This document shows, in pieces, positions 44,565 through 54,147 of a stretch of 64,000 nucleotides of DNA. The first letter of the stretch is position 1. The number at the start of each line of letters is the position of its first letter. The DNA lies in assembly GCF_008386505.1 (NCBI RefSeq), contig NZ_VUNZ01000002.1, positions 62,001 through 126,000 on the forward strand, given 5' to 3'. Made by a program: the position numbers and the translations under genes. This DNA is from Chryseobacterium sediminis (GTDB lineage Bacteria > Bacteroidota > Bacteroidia > Flavobacteriales > Weeksellaceae). Under the pieces are notes generated by a model, which was given only the letters and a program-made list of their open reading frames with translations, had not been told where the DNA came from and searched no databases.

Positions 44565-47500
44565 CTATATTGCTTCCTTATGCTTTTTACGATAGGCATA
44601 ATGGAAAATAATTGGCAGTACTGTAAATGACAGCAGCATACAGATAATTAATCCTCCTACAATCATAATGGCTAAAGGTTTCTGAATTTCTGAGCCCATT
44701 CCGTTTGACATTGCTGCGGGAAGAAGTCCCATAGAACCCATCAGGGCAATCATCACTACAGGACGAATTCTGCTTTTCACTCCCTGTGCAATAGATTCTT
44801 TGAGAGATAACCTGTTTTGCAGATTTTCTTTCATGACTCCTATCAGAACGATACCATCAATAGTTGCAACTCCGAAAAGGATAATGAAACCAATTCCCGC
44901 GGAAATTCCGAAGATGGTTCCCGTAAACCAAAGGGATAAAAACCCTCCGATAAATGCAAATGCCAGAGTGATGGAAGAAATCAACGTATCTTTTACATTT
45001 CCGAAGTTGAAATACAACAGCATCAGAATTAAAACTAAAGAGATCGGTACTACCATTGCAAGCTGTTTTGCAGCTCTTTCTTTACTTTCAAACTCTCCCG
45101 CCCAAGTCATTTTATGATTTTTTGGAAGTTTAACGTCTTTATCTACTTTTGCTTTTGCTTCTTTGATGGTACTTCCTAAGTCACGCCCTTCGATATTAAA
45201 TCCAACCCCGATATATCTGCTGTTTCCTTCACGGTAAATAAATGATGGACCGGTATGATAATCAATCGTTGCAATTTCTTTCAATGGCACTTTCTTATTA
45301 TCCTGAGTTGGGATAAGAATATTTCCCATTTTTTCAGGAGTATCTCTGTAATCTTTTTCAAACCTAAGCATTACATCAAACATTCTTTCTTCTTCGTAAA
45401 ACTTAGTGGCTGCCTGCCCTCCAATCGTCATTTCGATTACAGCCTGTGCATCTGCTGTTGAGACACCATATTTGGCCATTTTAGAATCATGAAGCTGTAT
45501 TCTCAATTCCGGAAGTCCTATATTTTTGAAAACATTCACGTCTGAAATTCCAGGAACCGTTCTGATAGAATTAGCTACTTTATTGGCATAATTTTCAAGT
45601 TCAAAAAGATCATTACCAAAAATTTTAATCACTAACGGAGCTTTTACTCCTGCTACATATTCTTCCACATTATCCTGTATTGGCTGGCTGAATCCGAAGT
45701 TGATTCCGGGATATTTTTCAAGAGAAATTCTCATTTCTTCAAGAAGCTCATCTTTTGATATTTTTTTCTTCCATTCATTTTCAGGTTTCAGCTGAATATT
45801 AAATTCGATATTAAAGAATCCGGTAGGATCAGTACCATCATTCGGCCGGCCTGTTTGGGTCATAACAAATTTTACTTCATCATATTTCATGAGAATCTCC
45901 TTCATTTCCTTTGTTAAACGTACAGATTCATCCAGATTAACACTGTTGGGAAGAGTGGCTCTCACGTAGATTGCTCCTTCGTTCAGTTTGGGTAAAAATT
46001 CGGATCCATAATTTGAAAACCTCCATCCACAAATAGCAAGCAAAGCAATGAAGCCAATGATAAATCCTTTTTTATGTCGATCGCTGAATTCGTAAATTCT
46101 ATAGATATTCACTCTGAAGAATCTTGAGATAAAGTTTTCTTTCTCTTCAATATTTTTAGTCAGTAAAAGTTTACACATTGCCGGAACATAGGTTAAACTT
46201 AATATCAATGACCCTAATAATGCATATCCCAACGTAAATGCTAATGGCGAGAACATTTTCCCTTCTACTTTCTGGAAAGAGAAAATCGGCATCAGGGCAA
46301 CAATAAGAATCAATAAGGCAAAGAAAATATAACTTGCCACACTGCCTGCACTTTTCTTGATGATTCCAAGTTTTGAAATTTTATTGAATCTCTTCAGTCC
46401 TATCTTTTTCGCTTTAAGTTCGAGGGCGACAAAGACATGTTCAACAATGACGAGCGTTCCTTCCAGAAGCAGTCCAAAGTCCAGCGCTCCCATAGAAATC
46501 AGGTTGGCAGGCAATCCCTGAATTTTAAGCATAATTATAGCGAACAGGAAAGCCAAAGGAATTACTGAAGCTACAATGAAAGTAGTTCTCCAGTTATACA
46601 GGAAAATAAATACGATGATAGAAACTAAAATCACCCCTTCAATAAGGTTTTTGGAAACGGTATGAACAGTTGTATTCACAAGTTCTGTACGGTCAATGAT
46701 CGGAACAATCTGAACATCACCCGGTAGCTCTCCTCCATTCAGCTGCTCTATTCTATCTTTTAATCTTGCAATCACTTCGCTTGGATTTTCACCTCTAAGC
46801 ATGATCACAATTCCTTCTACAACATCATTTTCCTTGTTATATCCTACCTGTCCTAATCTTGGTTTTGCAGAAACTTTTACTTCAGCAACGTGTTTTACCA
46901 GAATTGGAGTAGAACCTTTTACTTCAATCTGGATATTCTCAATATCTTCTTTTTTCTCCAAAAGACCAATTCCCCTCACTACATAAGCCTGATCGCCTTT
47001 TGCCACCACATCTCCTCCTACATTGATATTACTTTTTGAAACTGCTTCATACACATCCAGAGGGGAAAGGTCATAATTGTGTAATTCCGTAGGATTAATT
47101 TTTATTTCATATGTTTTTTCTTCTCCACCAAAACTCACCACATCAGCAACACCAGGAACTGCAAGCAATTCTCTTTCTACTACCCAATCCTGAATAGCAG
47201 TCACTTCTTTGATCGGAAGCTTACTTTTGATAATGTACCGGTAAATTTCACCGGTAGCTCCGGAAGGCGGTTCGATACTATACTCTGCTCCGGCAGGAAG
47301 TTCTACATTTCCGAGTTTATTGGAAGCATACTGCTGTGCATAAAAATCATTGACATGATCATCAAAAATTACAGTTACTACCGATAATCCAAATAGGGAA
47401 ATAGAACGCACCGATGTTTTATTCGGGATGGCATTCATTTCTTTGGAAATAGGTAAGGTGACAAATTTTTCAATTTCTTCTGCACTTCTTCCCGGCCATT

Positions 47501-47663
47501 GGGTAATGACTCTTACTCTTGTATTGGTAACATCCGGAAATGCTTCAATAGGGGTATGCATATAAGAATAGATTCCTCCGGCAAGCAATAGAAAAGTTCC
47601 CAAAAGAACGATCAATGAGTTTTTTAAAGAGAAGGAAACTATATTCTGTACAAATTTTCGCAT
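44565..47663 (-). CDS. heavy-metal RND efflux pump, CusA/CzcA family
   Basis: 1032 residues of an RND transporter with twelve membrane helices and two large periplasmic loops. PIEAFPDVTNTRVRVITQWP and SAEEIEKFVTLPISKEM near the N-terminus mark the heavy-metal subfamily. TM4 carries ALDFGLLLEGTLVIVEHVF, where the second acidic residue is Glu rather than the Asp of better-known CzcA/CusA proteins. It pumps divalent or monovalent metal ions from the periplasm or cytoplasm using the proton gradient. The start overlaps the adaptor stop by one base (TAATG). Substrate metal cannot be fixed from sequence. Confidence 0.93.
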   Translation of the reverse strand: MRKFVQNIVSFSLKNSLIVLLGTFLLLAGGIYSYMHTPIEAFPDVTNTRVRVITQWPGRSAEEIEKFVTLPISKEMNAIPNKTSVRSISLFGLSVVTVIFDDHVNDFYAQQYASNKLGNVELPAGAEYSIEPPSGATGEIYRYIIKSKLPIKEVTAIQDWVVERELLAVPGVADVVSFGGEEKTYEIKINPTELHNYDLSPLDVYEAVSKSNINVGGDVVAKGDQAYVVRGIGLLEKKEDIENIQIEVKGSTPILVKHVAEVKVSAKPRLGQVGYNKENDVVEGIVIMLRGENPSEVIARLKDRIEQLNGGELPGDVQIVPIIDRTELVNTTVHTVSKNLIEGVILVSIIVFIFLYNWRTTFIVASVIPLAFLFAIIMLKIQGLPANLISMGALDFGLLLEGTLVIVEHVFVALELKAKKIGLKRFNKISKLGIIKKSAGSVASYIFFALLILIVALMPIFSFQKVEGKMFSPLAFTLGYALLGSLILSLTYVPAMCKLLLTKNIEEKENFISRFFRVNIYRIYEFSDRHKKGFIIGFIALLAICGWRFSNYGSEFLPKLNEGAIYVRATLPNSVNLDESVRLTKEMKEILMKYDEVKFVMTQTGRPNDGTDPTGFFNIEFNIQLKPENEWKKKISKDELLEEMRISLEKYPGINFGFSQPIQDNVEEYVAGVKAPLVIKIFGNDLFELENYANKVANSIRTVPGISDVNVFKNIGLPELRIQLHDSKMAKYGVSTADAQAVIEMTIGGQAATKFYEEERMFDVMLRFEKDYRDTPEKMGNILIPTQDNKKVPLKEIATIDYHTGPSFIYREGNSRYIGVGFNIEGRDLGSTIKEAKAKVDKDVKLPKNHKMTWAGEFESKERAAKQLAMVVPISLVLILMLLYFNFGNVKDTLISSITLAFAFIGGFLSLWFTGTIFGISAGIGFIILFGVATIDGIVLIGVMKENLQNRLSLKESIAQGVKSRIRPVVMIALMGSMGLLPAAMSNGMGSEIQKPLAIMIVGGLIICMLLSFTVLPIIFHYAYRKKHKEAI

Positions 47664-48778
47664 TACTTCTTGGCGTTATTTAATTGGTTTTTCAGGTTTT
47701 CATAGATCAGCAGCCCATTGGAAGCGATGACATTTTCACCTGGTTTTAAATTACCTTCTACGTAGATATACTGGCTGTTGGAAGCGATCTCCGTCACAGG
47801 TCTTATCTCAAGTTCACAGTCTTTTTTGTATACTACTACATAACTTTGGTTATTATCAAAAATTAAAGCTTTAGCTGGGATGGCCAATGCACTTTTGTTT
47901 TGTGAATTAACAGGTAATACAACATCAGCAGACATTCCTGGTCTTAGCTTCATTCCATTATTATCCATAATGATTTTCGCCTTGAGGACTCTTTCATTTT
48001 CATTAAAAACCTGGGAAATATTATCAATTTTCCCGGAGAAACTGTCATCCGGATAGGCAAGTGTTTTTACCACTACAGGCTGATCTACATAGACATGTCT
48101 CATATTGGTTGCATATACATTCGCCATTACCCATACTTTATCAAGATTGGAAATTGTAAAAAGCTGATCTCCTCCTGCAGTTACAGGCATTCCTTTGGAG
48201 ATATTTTTTGAAATAACATATCCGTCCGCAGGCGCTTTTATCTGAATGGTACTTCCTCCCGCAGAATAAAGCTGCATATTTTTCTGTGTCTTGGAAATGT
48301 TAGACTGCAAAATAGCCACTTCCGATTTTGCTTCCTGTAAATCTTTCTGAGAAGCAATATCATCTTTATACATAGCTTCCACTGAAGACAACTTTCTTTT
48401 CGCTACTGCCAGCTGAGCCTGTAAGGTTTGAGTATCATCCTGCATTTCGTTAACAGCGGTACTTTTTATACTTGCCAGGGTTTGTCCTTTTTTCACATAA
48501 TCTCCAAGGGAGAAATAGGTATCCATCACAACGCCGTCTACGAGACTTACAAAAGGAACGGTTTTATCCGAATTGCTTTCCACTTCTCCGGTAAGCGTAA
48601 TGCTTTCTTCTATGGGAAGCATTTCTGCCTTAACGAGTTTAATATCTTTTTTAAGTTCTTTACTGATGCAATAACTTTTTTCAGCTTCCTTATTTTCTTT
48701 TTCTCCGGTACAGCCTGTAAAAATCACGAAGGCAGACAGGGAAATGGCGGCAATGTATTTAGTAGTAATTTTGTTCAT
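47663..48778 (-). CDS. RND efflux periplasmic adaptor, lipoprotein
   Basis: 371 residues with a lipoprotein signal (VIFTGC, Cys about 23). The membrane-fusion architecture is visible: a barrel-sandwich half (GVVMDTYFSLGDYVKKGQTL), a coiled-coil hairpin (about 110-165; LAVAKRKLSSVEAMYKDDIA), the second lipoyl half (APADGYVISKNISKGMPVTA) and the beta-barrel domains. It connects the RND pump to the TolC-like channel. No His/Met-rich metal-binding extension is seen. It lies between the channel and pump genes, 3 nt after the channel gene. Confidence 0.92.
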   Translation of the reverse strand: MNKITTKYIAAISLSAFVIFTGCTGEKENKEAEKSYCISKELKKDIKLVKAEMLPIEESITLTGEVESNSDKTVPFVSLVDGVVMDTYFSLGDYVKKGQTLASIKSTAVNEMQDDTQTLQAQLAVAKRKLSSVEAMYKDDIASQKDLQEAKSEVAILQSNISKTQKNMQLYSAGGSTIQIKAPADGYVISKNISKGMPVTAGGDQLFTISNLDKVWVMANVYATNMRHVYVDQPVVVKTLAYPDDSFSGKIDNISQVFNENERVLKAKIIMDNNGMKLRPGMSADVVLPVNSQNKSALAIPAKALIFDNNQSYVVVYKKDCELEIRPVTEIASNSQYIYVEGNLKPGENVIASNGLLIYENLKNQLNNAKK

Positions 48779-48781
48779 ATC

Positions 48782-50056
48782 TTATAAGTCTTGTCCTACA
48801 ACATACTGTAGGTTTTCGTAGTATTGATTAAGTTCTTTTTTAGTATCCAGTATGATCATTTTATTTCCGATGTAGGTATCCAGAAAATCCATGTACTCCA
48901 GCATACTGATATTTCTCAGTCTGAAATTTTTCTCATGGCTTACCAACAGGCCATCCAAAGTGGATTCATAGCTTTCATCGATCTCTTCTGAAACCTGCTG
49001 TGTTCTTATATAGTTTCTGAAAACAGAGACAATTTCGTTCTCAGACTTCAGCATGTTTTTGCGGGTCTCAAGTTTGCTTTTCTCAATTTCAAGCTTAGCT
49101 TCCTGAATATTTCCTTTATTTCGGTCGAAAATGGGAAGATCCATAGAAACCCCCAGGCCTATAAAGTCTTTCATGATATTTCCTCCACGGTCGTATCCAA
49201 TAGAAACAGCTACGTCCGGTGTTTTCATAGCATTTTGAATCTCCAGGTTTTTGGTAGCGTGTTTCTCTTTATTTTTTGCGATCATGATATCCGGACGGTT
49301 TTCTTTTGCCTTTTCCATCCACTGGGTGACTTCCAGTTCTGAAAGTTGCTTCTCCGGTATAACAAACGAATCTGAAATCACAAGATAGGTTTGAGAAGGC
49401 AGCATCAATAAAGCCTTCAGTTCTACCTGCTGATCTTCAATTTCCTGTTTTAAAGAAATCAGTTTTTTCTTGAATTCAATTTCCTGTGCTTTCAAACGGA
49501 CATATTCAGCCTTACTGATGTTCCCAAGGTTTAATTGGTTGTTATAGGATTTGGTTAATTTTTCAATAGAAGCAATCTGCCCCTGATAGATTTTCTGCTG
49601 TTCCTGATTGTAAAGAATTTCAGTGATTGTATTTCTCAGTGTTTTCTTAAGTTCACGCAAAACTTCCTGCAATTCATACTTCTCCCCTTCCACTTCAATT
49701 TTCTGAAGCTCAATATTTTTCCTTCTCTTTCCCGCAGTCTGAATCACCTGTTCTATCTCAGCCGAAATTTGCGTATTCTTTCCCCAGTTTCCGATGAGTG
49801 CCGGTTGTTCTTCTATGTCATAAGTTCTCCATAGATTTACTTCGCTGATGCTTAATGTTGGATTGGGCCAGTATTTAGCCTGAACAGCTCTCGCCTCCGC
49901 TTGTGAAATCTCAAGCTTCTGGGCAATAAGGTCAAGGTTTTTAGCCAGAAAAATAGTTTCAGCTTCCTTTCTGCTGATTTTCATGGTATCTGAAATCTGC
50001 GCTGAAAAGAAACTGAAACAGGGAATATAAAATAGGGTTAAAAATAGCTTCTTCAA
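48782..50056 (-). CDS. TolC-family outer-membrane efflux channel
   Basis: 424 residues with a signal peptide (about 1-19, ending FFSAQ). Two long coiled-coil repeats typical of TolC/CzcC proteins run through the protein (LEISQAEARAVQAKYWPNPT; NKEKHATKNLEIQNAMKTPD; GVSMDLPIFDRNKGNIQEAK). It forms the trimeric outer-membrane exit duct of the efflux complex. It is the first gene of the three-gene operon. Two direct repeats upstream (50092-50145) may be the regulator site. Confidence 0.92.
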   Translation of the reverse strand: MKKLFLTLFYIPCFSFFSAQISDTMKISRKEAETIFLAKNLDLIAQKLEISQAEARAVQAKYWPNPTLSISEVNLWRTYDIEEQPALIGNWGKNTQISAEIEQVIQTAGKRRKNIELQKIEVEGEKYELQEVLRELKKTLRNTITEILYNQEQQKIYQGQIASIEKLTKSYNNQLNLGNISKAEYVRLKAQEIEFKKKLISLKQEIEDQQVELKALLMLPSQTYLVISDSFVIPEKQLSELEVTQWMEKAKENRPDIMIAKNKEKHATKNLEIQNAMKTPDVAVSIGYDRGGNIMKDFIGLGVSMDLPIFDRNKGNIQEAKLEIEKSKLETRKNMLKSENEIVSVFRNYIRTQQVSEEIDESYESTLDGLLVSHEKNFRLRNISMLEYMDFLDTYIGNKMIILDTKKELNQYYENLQYVVGQDL

Positions 50057-50091
50057 GATCTTTTATTTTAAGACCACAAAGCTATTTGTCT

Positions 50092-50145
50092 AATATTAGA
50101 GGGAATTTTAAACAAAATTAAAATTCGGTTAGTCCAACATTAGAG
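50092..50145 (-). promoter_or_regulatory. candidate operator for the metal-efflux operon
   Basis: AATATTAGAG (50092-50101) and AACATTAGAG (50136-50145) are direct repeats 44 bp apart, about four helical turns. The first lies in the perfect palindrome TCTAATATTAGA. They lie 36-89 bp upstream of the channel gene, and CAAAGCTA at 50077-50084 (TAGCTTTG on the minus strand) fits a -7 box. OmpR-type regulators often bind such spaced repeats. Confidence 0.45.
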
Positions 50146-50223
50146 TTTGATTAGAACTTTTTTTATTCCTGGGAATTGTTTTTGAATTAAGATGTTTTGC
50201 CTCCTCCTATTGAATATTTTAAT

Positions 50224-50315
50224 CTCTCACAGATTTCATGGATGACACAGATTTTTTTAAGATTTAAAATGAATCTAAAATCATCAGTCTGCGAGATCTG
50301 GGAAATCTGTGGGAG
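50224..50315. repeat. REP-like inverted repeat element
   Basis: CTCACAGATTT near the left end matches AAATCTGTGGGAG at the right end as an inverted pair, with more internal CAGATTT-type copies (GACACAGATTTTT; GCGAGATCTGGG). I recall very similar CAGATTT/AAATCTG elements scattered between genes in flavobacterial genomes. It sits between the kinase and efflux genes. It contains no ORF. Confidence 0.6.
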
Positions 50316-50320
50316 AAAAA

Positions 50321-51682
50321 TCAAGAATTAACAGGAAATTCTAAGAGAACGCTTGTACCTACATTCAAAATAGAATCAATTTTCATCACAATATGATGAT
50401 GATCAAAAATACTTTTCGATAGTGACAAACCTATTCCGCTGCCTTTCACAGTGTCTACATTTTTTCCTCTGTAGAAAGTTTCAGATATTTTATCAAGATC
50501 TTCTGAAGGGATTCCTCTTCCTTCATCTCTGACTTCGATATACAATTGATTTTCTTTCTCGGACAAAGTAAGCACTACAGGTTTACCATAAGAATATTTA
50601 ATGGCGTTTTCAACAATATTGTATAATGCCAGATATAGCAGGGTTTCGTTTCCGGGAAATTCAAGCAAAGAAGGTTGTGTTACCTGAAGCTGTATTTTAA
50701 TGGATGAGTTGTTTACTTTTGCTTTAGGCTCTAATTTCTCATATATCTTCCAGATCAGCTCATCTACTCTCATTGGCTTATGGGAAGATTCAAGCTTTGT
50801 CATTCCGGACATCAGCAAAAGATTATTCAGAATATTTTCAATCTCGTATACATTATCCAATGATTCTTTTGCCACTTCCCTATATTCTTCCGGTGTACGG
50901 TCTTTTTGAGCAAAAACTTCCAGATTTCCGGAAATTGCAGCCAAAGGAGTTTTAAATTCATGAGAAACGTAATTGATAAAATTCTGCTGTAAGAGAACAT
51001 TTTCAGAAATTCTACCCAGCAGTTTATTGTAAGATTTAATAAGATCTTCAATCTCATCATTGGTATTCGTAGAAGTAATAGCCGTAGAAATATTATTGTA
51101 ATCTACTTTGTTAATACGCTCCACAACATTGGAAATAGGCTTATAGACCACTTTTGAAAGGTATCGACTCAGAAAATAGATCGCAAGCAAACCAATCACC
51201 AATACCGAAAGCATAATAATGGCAAGCCTCAATATCTGTGATTGAAAAGAATCGTTTGATGATTTTACAAAAACCACAAAATCCCCTTGATTGTCCGGAT
51301 AAAAAATCCCATAGTAAAATTGATTATCAGACATAAACTGTATCCCTTTATTATTTCGGACAGCCTGTAAATGGGAAAGTTTTATATTCTTATCATTTAC
51401 ATTATGTCCAAAGGTAACCTCGTTATTCTGATTGTAAACCGCCACCCTGTTATTCTGAATCAGGTGATTATATTCTTTTTTAATCTGAGCATGACGGTCT
51501 TTTGGAAGCTCATCTTTTTCAAGGTAATAAATAGCAGAAATGAGAGCTGTATTTCTAAGCTTTTCAAAATAAAAAATCTTGGTACTGTCATAATAAGCAA
51601 AGAATATCACCGCAGATGTGATGATAGAAACAATGCCGAACGAAAGGCTTGAAATAAGGGTAAATCGGTTTCTGAGAGTCAT
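50321..51682 (-). CDS. sensor histidine kinase of the metal-efflux locus
   Basis: 453 residues. TM1 (about 8-30) and TM2 (about 150-172) enclose a periplasmic sensor of about 120 residues, followed by a HAMP linker, a HisKA domain with FINYVSHEFKTPLAAISGNL (phosphoacceptor His in SHEFKTP) and an HATPase domain with NIVENAIKYSYG, DEGRGIPSED and GSGIGLSLSK. It starts 2 nt after the regulator gene, so the two are co-transcribed. Neighbouring efflux genes suggest it senses metal in the periplasm, like CusS. Confidence 0.93.
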   Translation of the reverse strand: MTLRNRFTLISSLSFGIVSIITSAVIFFAYYDSTKIFYFEKLRNTALISAIYYLEKDELPKDRHAQIKKEYNHLIQNNRVAVYNQNNEVTFGHNVNDKNIKLSHLQAVRNNKGIQFMSDNQFYYGIFYPDNQGDFVVFVKSSNDSFQSQILRLAIIMLSVLVIGLLAIYFLSRYLSKVVYKPISNVVERINKVDYNNISTAITSTNTNDEIEDLIKSYNKLLGRISENVLLQQNFINYVSHEFKTPLAAISGNLEVFAQKDRTPEEYREVAKESLDNVYEIENILNNLLLMSGMTKLESSHKPMRVDELIWKIYEKLEPKAKVNNSSIKIQLQVTQPSLLEFPGNETLLYLALYNIVENAIKYSYGKPVVLTLSEKENQLYIEVRDEGRGIPSEDLDKISETFYRGKNVDTVKGSGIGLSLSKSIFDHHHIVMKIDSILNVGTSVLLEFPVNS

Positions 51683-51684
51683 TT

Positions 51685-52359
51685 TCAGTCTTTAATCAAA
51701 TATCCGGTTCCTTTTACCGTATGAATAATTTTTTGTTCTGTTTCATCAATCTTATTACGCACGTAAGAAATATAAACATCCACTACATTCGTTGTATTAT
51801 CAAAATCAATTCCCCAAACCTTATGTAAGATCTGGGTTCTGCTCAGCACTTTATTTTTATTTTCCATCAGGAAAGTGAAAAGCTTGTATTCCGTAGGGGA
51901 AAATTCTATTTCCTTATCGTTCTGCGTTACCTTATGAAGGTCTGTATTAATAACGATATTTCCGCAGGATAAATACTGATCTTCCTTCTGATAGCTTAAT
52001 TTATTTCTTCTCGTTAAAGCTTTAATTCTTGAAATCAGCTCTTCAAAATGGAAAGGTTTTGATAAATAATCATCGGCACCCATATCCAACATTTTGATCT
52101 TATCATCTGGGCTGTTCAGTGCGCTTAAAACTAAAATCGGGGTATAATTTCCTTTAAATCTTATAATTTGAGTAAGCTGCATTCCATCCAATCCGGGAAG
52201 CATAATATCCATTAAAATAAGATCAAAATCATAGGTATGAAGAAGTTCACGAGCCTTTTCCCCGGAATCCGCAAGAGTCAGATTGTAGCCAGCCTCAGAA
52301 AGGCCTTTTATCAAAAAATTACTGATTCTTTGATCATCTTCTACCAATAAAATATTCAT
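51685..52359 (-). CDS. OmpR-family response regulator of the metal-efflux locus
   Basis: 224 residues from the ATG at 52359, which gives the standard MNILLVEDDQRISNFLIKG start; the longer frame to 52461 has no family match. Receiver domain with Asp51 in LILMDIMLPGLDG and Lys in DDYLSKPFHFEELISR, then a winged helix (about 130-222; SPTEYKLFTFLMENKNKVLS, VVDVYISYVRNKID). It probably activates the efflux operon when its kinase detects metal. Directly upstream of, and co-transcribed with, the kinase gene. Confidence 0.94.
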   Translation of the reverse strand: MNILLVEDDQRISNFLIKGLSEAGYNLTLADSGEKARELLHTYDFDLILMDIMLPGLDGMQLTQIIRFKGNYTPILVLSALNSPDDKIKMLDMGADDYLSKPFHFEELISRIKALTRRNKLSYQKEDQYLSCGNIVINTDLHKVTQNDKEIEFSPTEYKLFTFLMENKNKVLSRTQILHKVWGIDFDNTTNVVDVYISYVRNKIDETEQKIIHTVKGTGYLIKD

Positions 52360-52483
52360 AAATCTCTGAAATTTCCTATAAATATAGGTATTCTTGCTCA
52401 GAAAGGAAGCTGGATGAATAAAGATGGAAGTAACTTCAGGTGTCTTTCTTCCAGCTTCCACCCTTTTTTCATAATTTTGGAAG

Positions 52484-53989
52484 ATGGAGATGATATATTT
52501 AATTATTGGATTGATTGCCGGTGGTATACTGGGCGCTGTTATATTATATTTTGCACTGAAATCCTCAATGGTTTCAAGAAGTTCTTATGATTCGCTGAAC
52601 ACCTTATCTATTAAAACTCAATCTGATCTTGAAAATTCAAACCTGAAAATTCAGGAGCTTAATCAAAATATCAGTAAAGAAAAAGAAGCCAATATACTGC
52701 AGCAGGATCTTTTGGATGACCTGAAAAATGAATTTTCTAAAATCTCCGCCGAATATTCTTCTTTAAACATTCAGTTTCAGGAATTAAAACAAACCAATCA
52801 GAGACAGGTATCTCAAATAGAAGCTCATATTATTGAAAAACAGGATATTTTCGCTAAAAACTCCGAGCTTTCTGCTAAGAATGAAGGATTGCAAAAATCT
52901 CTGGATACTCAAAAAGAGGAAATTATAAAAATACAGGAGGAATCCAAACTTCAGTTTGAAAATCTTGCCAATAAAATTTTAGAAGAAAAAACAGAAAAGT
53001 TTACTGCTTTAAATCAAAATAACTTAAAAAATATCCTTGACCCTTTTCAGGAGAAAATTGCCGATTTAAAAAATAAAGTCAACGAAGCCTACGAAAAGGA
53101 AAATAAAGAACGTTTCTCCCTTGCCGAGAAAGTAAAAGAACTTGCAGAATTGAACCAACAGATTTCTGATGATGCCAAAAAATTGACCCGCGCTCTGAAA
53201 GGAGAAAGCAAAACACAGGGAAACTGGGGTGAGATGATTCTCGAAAGCATCCTTGAAAAATCAGGTTTGGTAAAAGGAAGAGAGTATTTCCTGGAACATG
53301 AACTACGTGATGAAGATAACAATGCTCTATTTTCAGAATTTTCTGGAAAAAAAATGCGTCCCGATGCCGTTATAAAATACCCGGATGAAAGAAATGTCAT
53401 CATTGACTCAAAAGTATCTCTGACTGCTTTTACAGATTTAGTAGACGAAACAGATCCGGATGTGTATGCCATAAAGCTAAGCCAACACCTTGGTTCTATT
53501 AAGAATCACATTTCACAGCTAAGTCAAAAAGCTTATGACGATTATGACAAGTCAATGGATTTTGTCATGATGTTTATTCCTAGTGAACCCGCTTATATTG
53601 CGGCTATGCAAGCTGATCATAACCTTTGGAACTATGCTTATGAAAAAAGAATACTTCTGCTTAATCCAAGTAATCTGATTACTTCCCTTAAACTGATAGC
53701 CGATCTTTGGAAACGTGAATATCAAAACCGAAATTCCATAGAAATTGCTGACCGCGGAGCCCGACTTTATGATAAGTTTGTAGGTTTCGTAGAAAATCTG
53801 GAAAAAGTAGGACGAAATCTCGATCAGGCTAAAAATGTATATAATGATGCCTATAAACAGCTTCACACCGGAAACGATAACCTTGTGATTCAAACTCAGA
53901 AGCTGAAATCATTAGGAATCAAAAATAAAAAAGACTTACCTCAAAGTCTTATTGACAATAGTAATCTTATTGAGCCATCAGAAAGCTAA
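52484..53989 (+). CDS. rmuC: RmuC-family DNA recombination protein
   Basis: 501 residues. One N-terminal membrane helix (about 4-25), a long coiled coil (about 35-185), then the RmuC domain (about 190-470) with KTQGNWGEMILESILEKSGL, RPDAVIKYPDERNVIIDSKV and FVMMFIPSEPAYIAAMQ, which resemble a PD-(D/E)XK nuclease core. RmuC limits inversions at short repeats in E. coli; the mechanism is unclear. TAATTTTG (52472-52479) lies 5 nt before the ATG, so the second Met (52490) may be the real start. Confidence 0.93.
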   Translation: MEMIYLIIGLIAGGILGAVILYFALKSSMVSRSSYDSLNTLSIKTQSDLENSNLKIQELNQNISKEKEANILQQDLLDDLKNEFSKISAEYSSLNIQFQELKQTNQRQVSQIEAHIIEKQDIFAKNSELSAKNEGLQKSLDTQKEEIIKIQEESKLQFENLANKILEEKTEKFTALNQNNLKNILDPFQEKIADLKNKVNEAYEKENKERFSLAEKVKELAELNQQISDDAKKLTRALKGESKTQGNWGEMILESILEKSGLVKGREYFLEHELRDEDNNALFSEFSGKKMRPDAVIKYPDERNVIIDSKVSLTAFTDLVDETDPDVYAIKLSQHLGSIKNHISQLSQKAYDDYDKSMDFVMMFIPSEPAYIAAMQADHNLWNYAYEKRILLLNPSNLITSLKLIADLWKREYQNRNSIEIADRGARLYDKFVGFVENLEKVGRNLDQAKNVYNDAYKQLHTGNDNLVIQTQKLKSLGIKNKKDLPQSLIDNSNLIEPSES

Positions 53990-54147
53990 GCCATAAAAAG
54001 TCATTTCCCGCAGGACTCAGATTTTGTGAATAGATTGTGATAGAAAGTCTTATTTAAAAAGAAAATAAATAACATTTGAAATCACGGAGAGAACCTTTTT
54101 GCTAAAAGTAGAGAAGCTCAATGATAAATTTTGCATAATTTTGCGGA

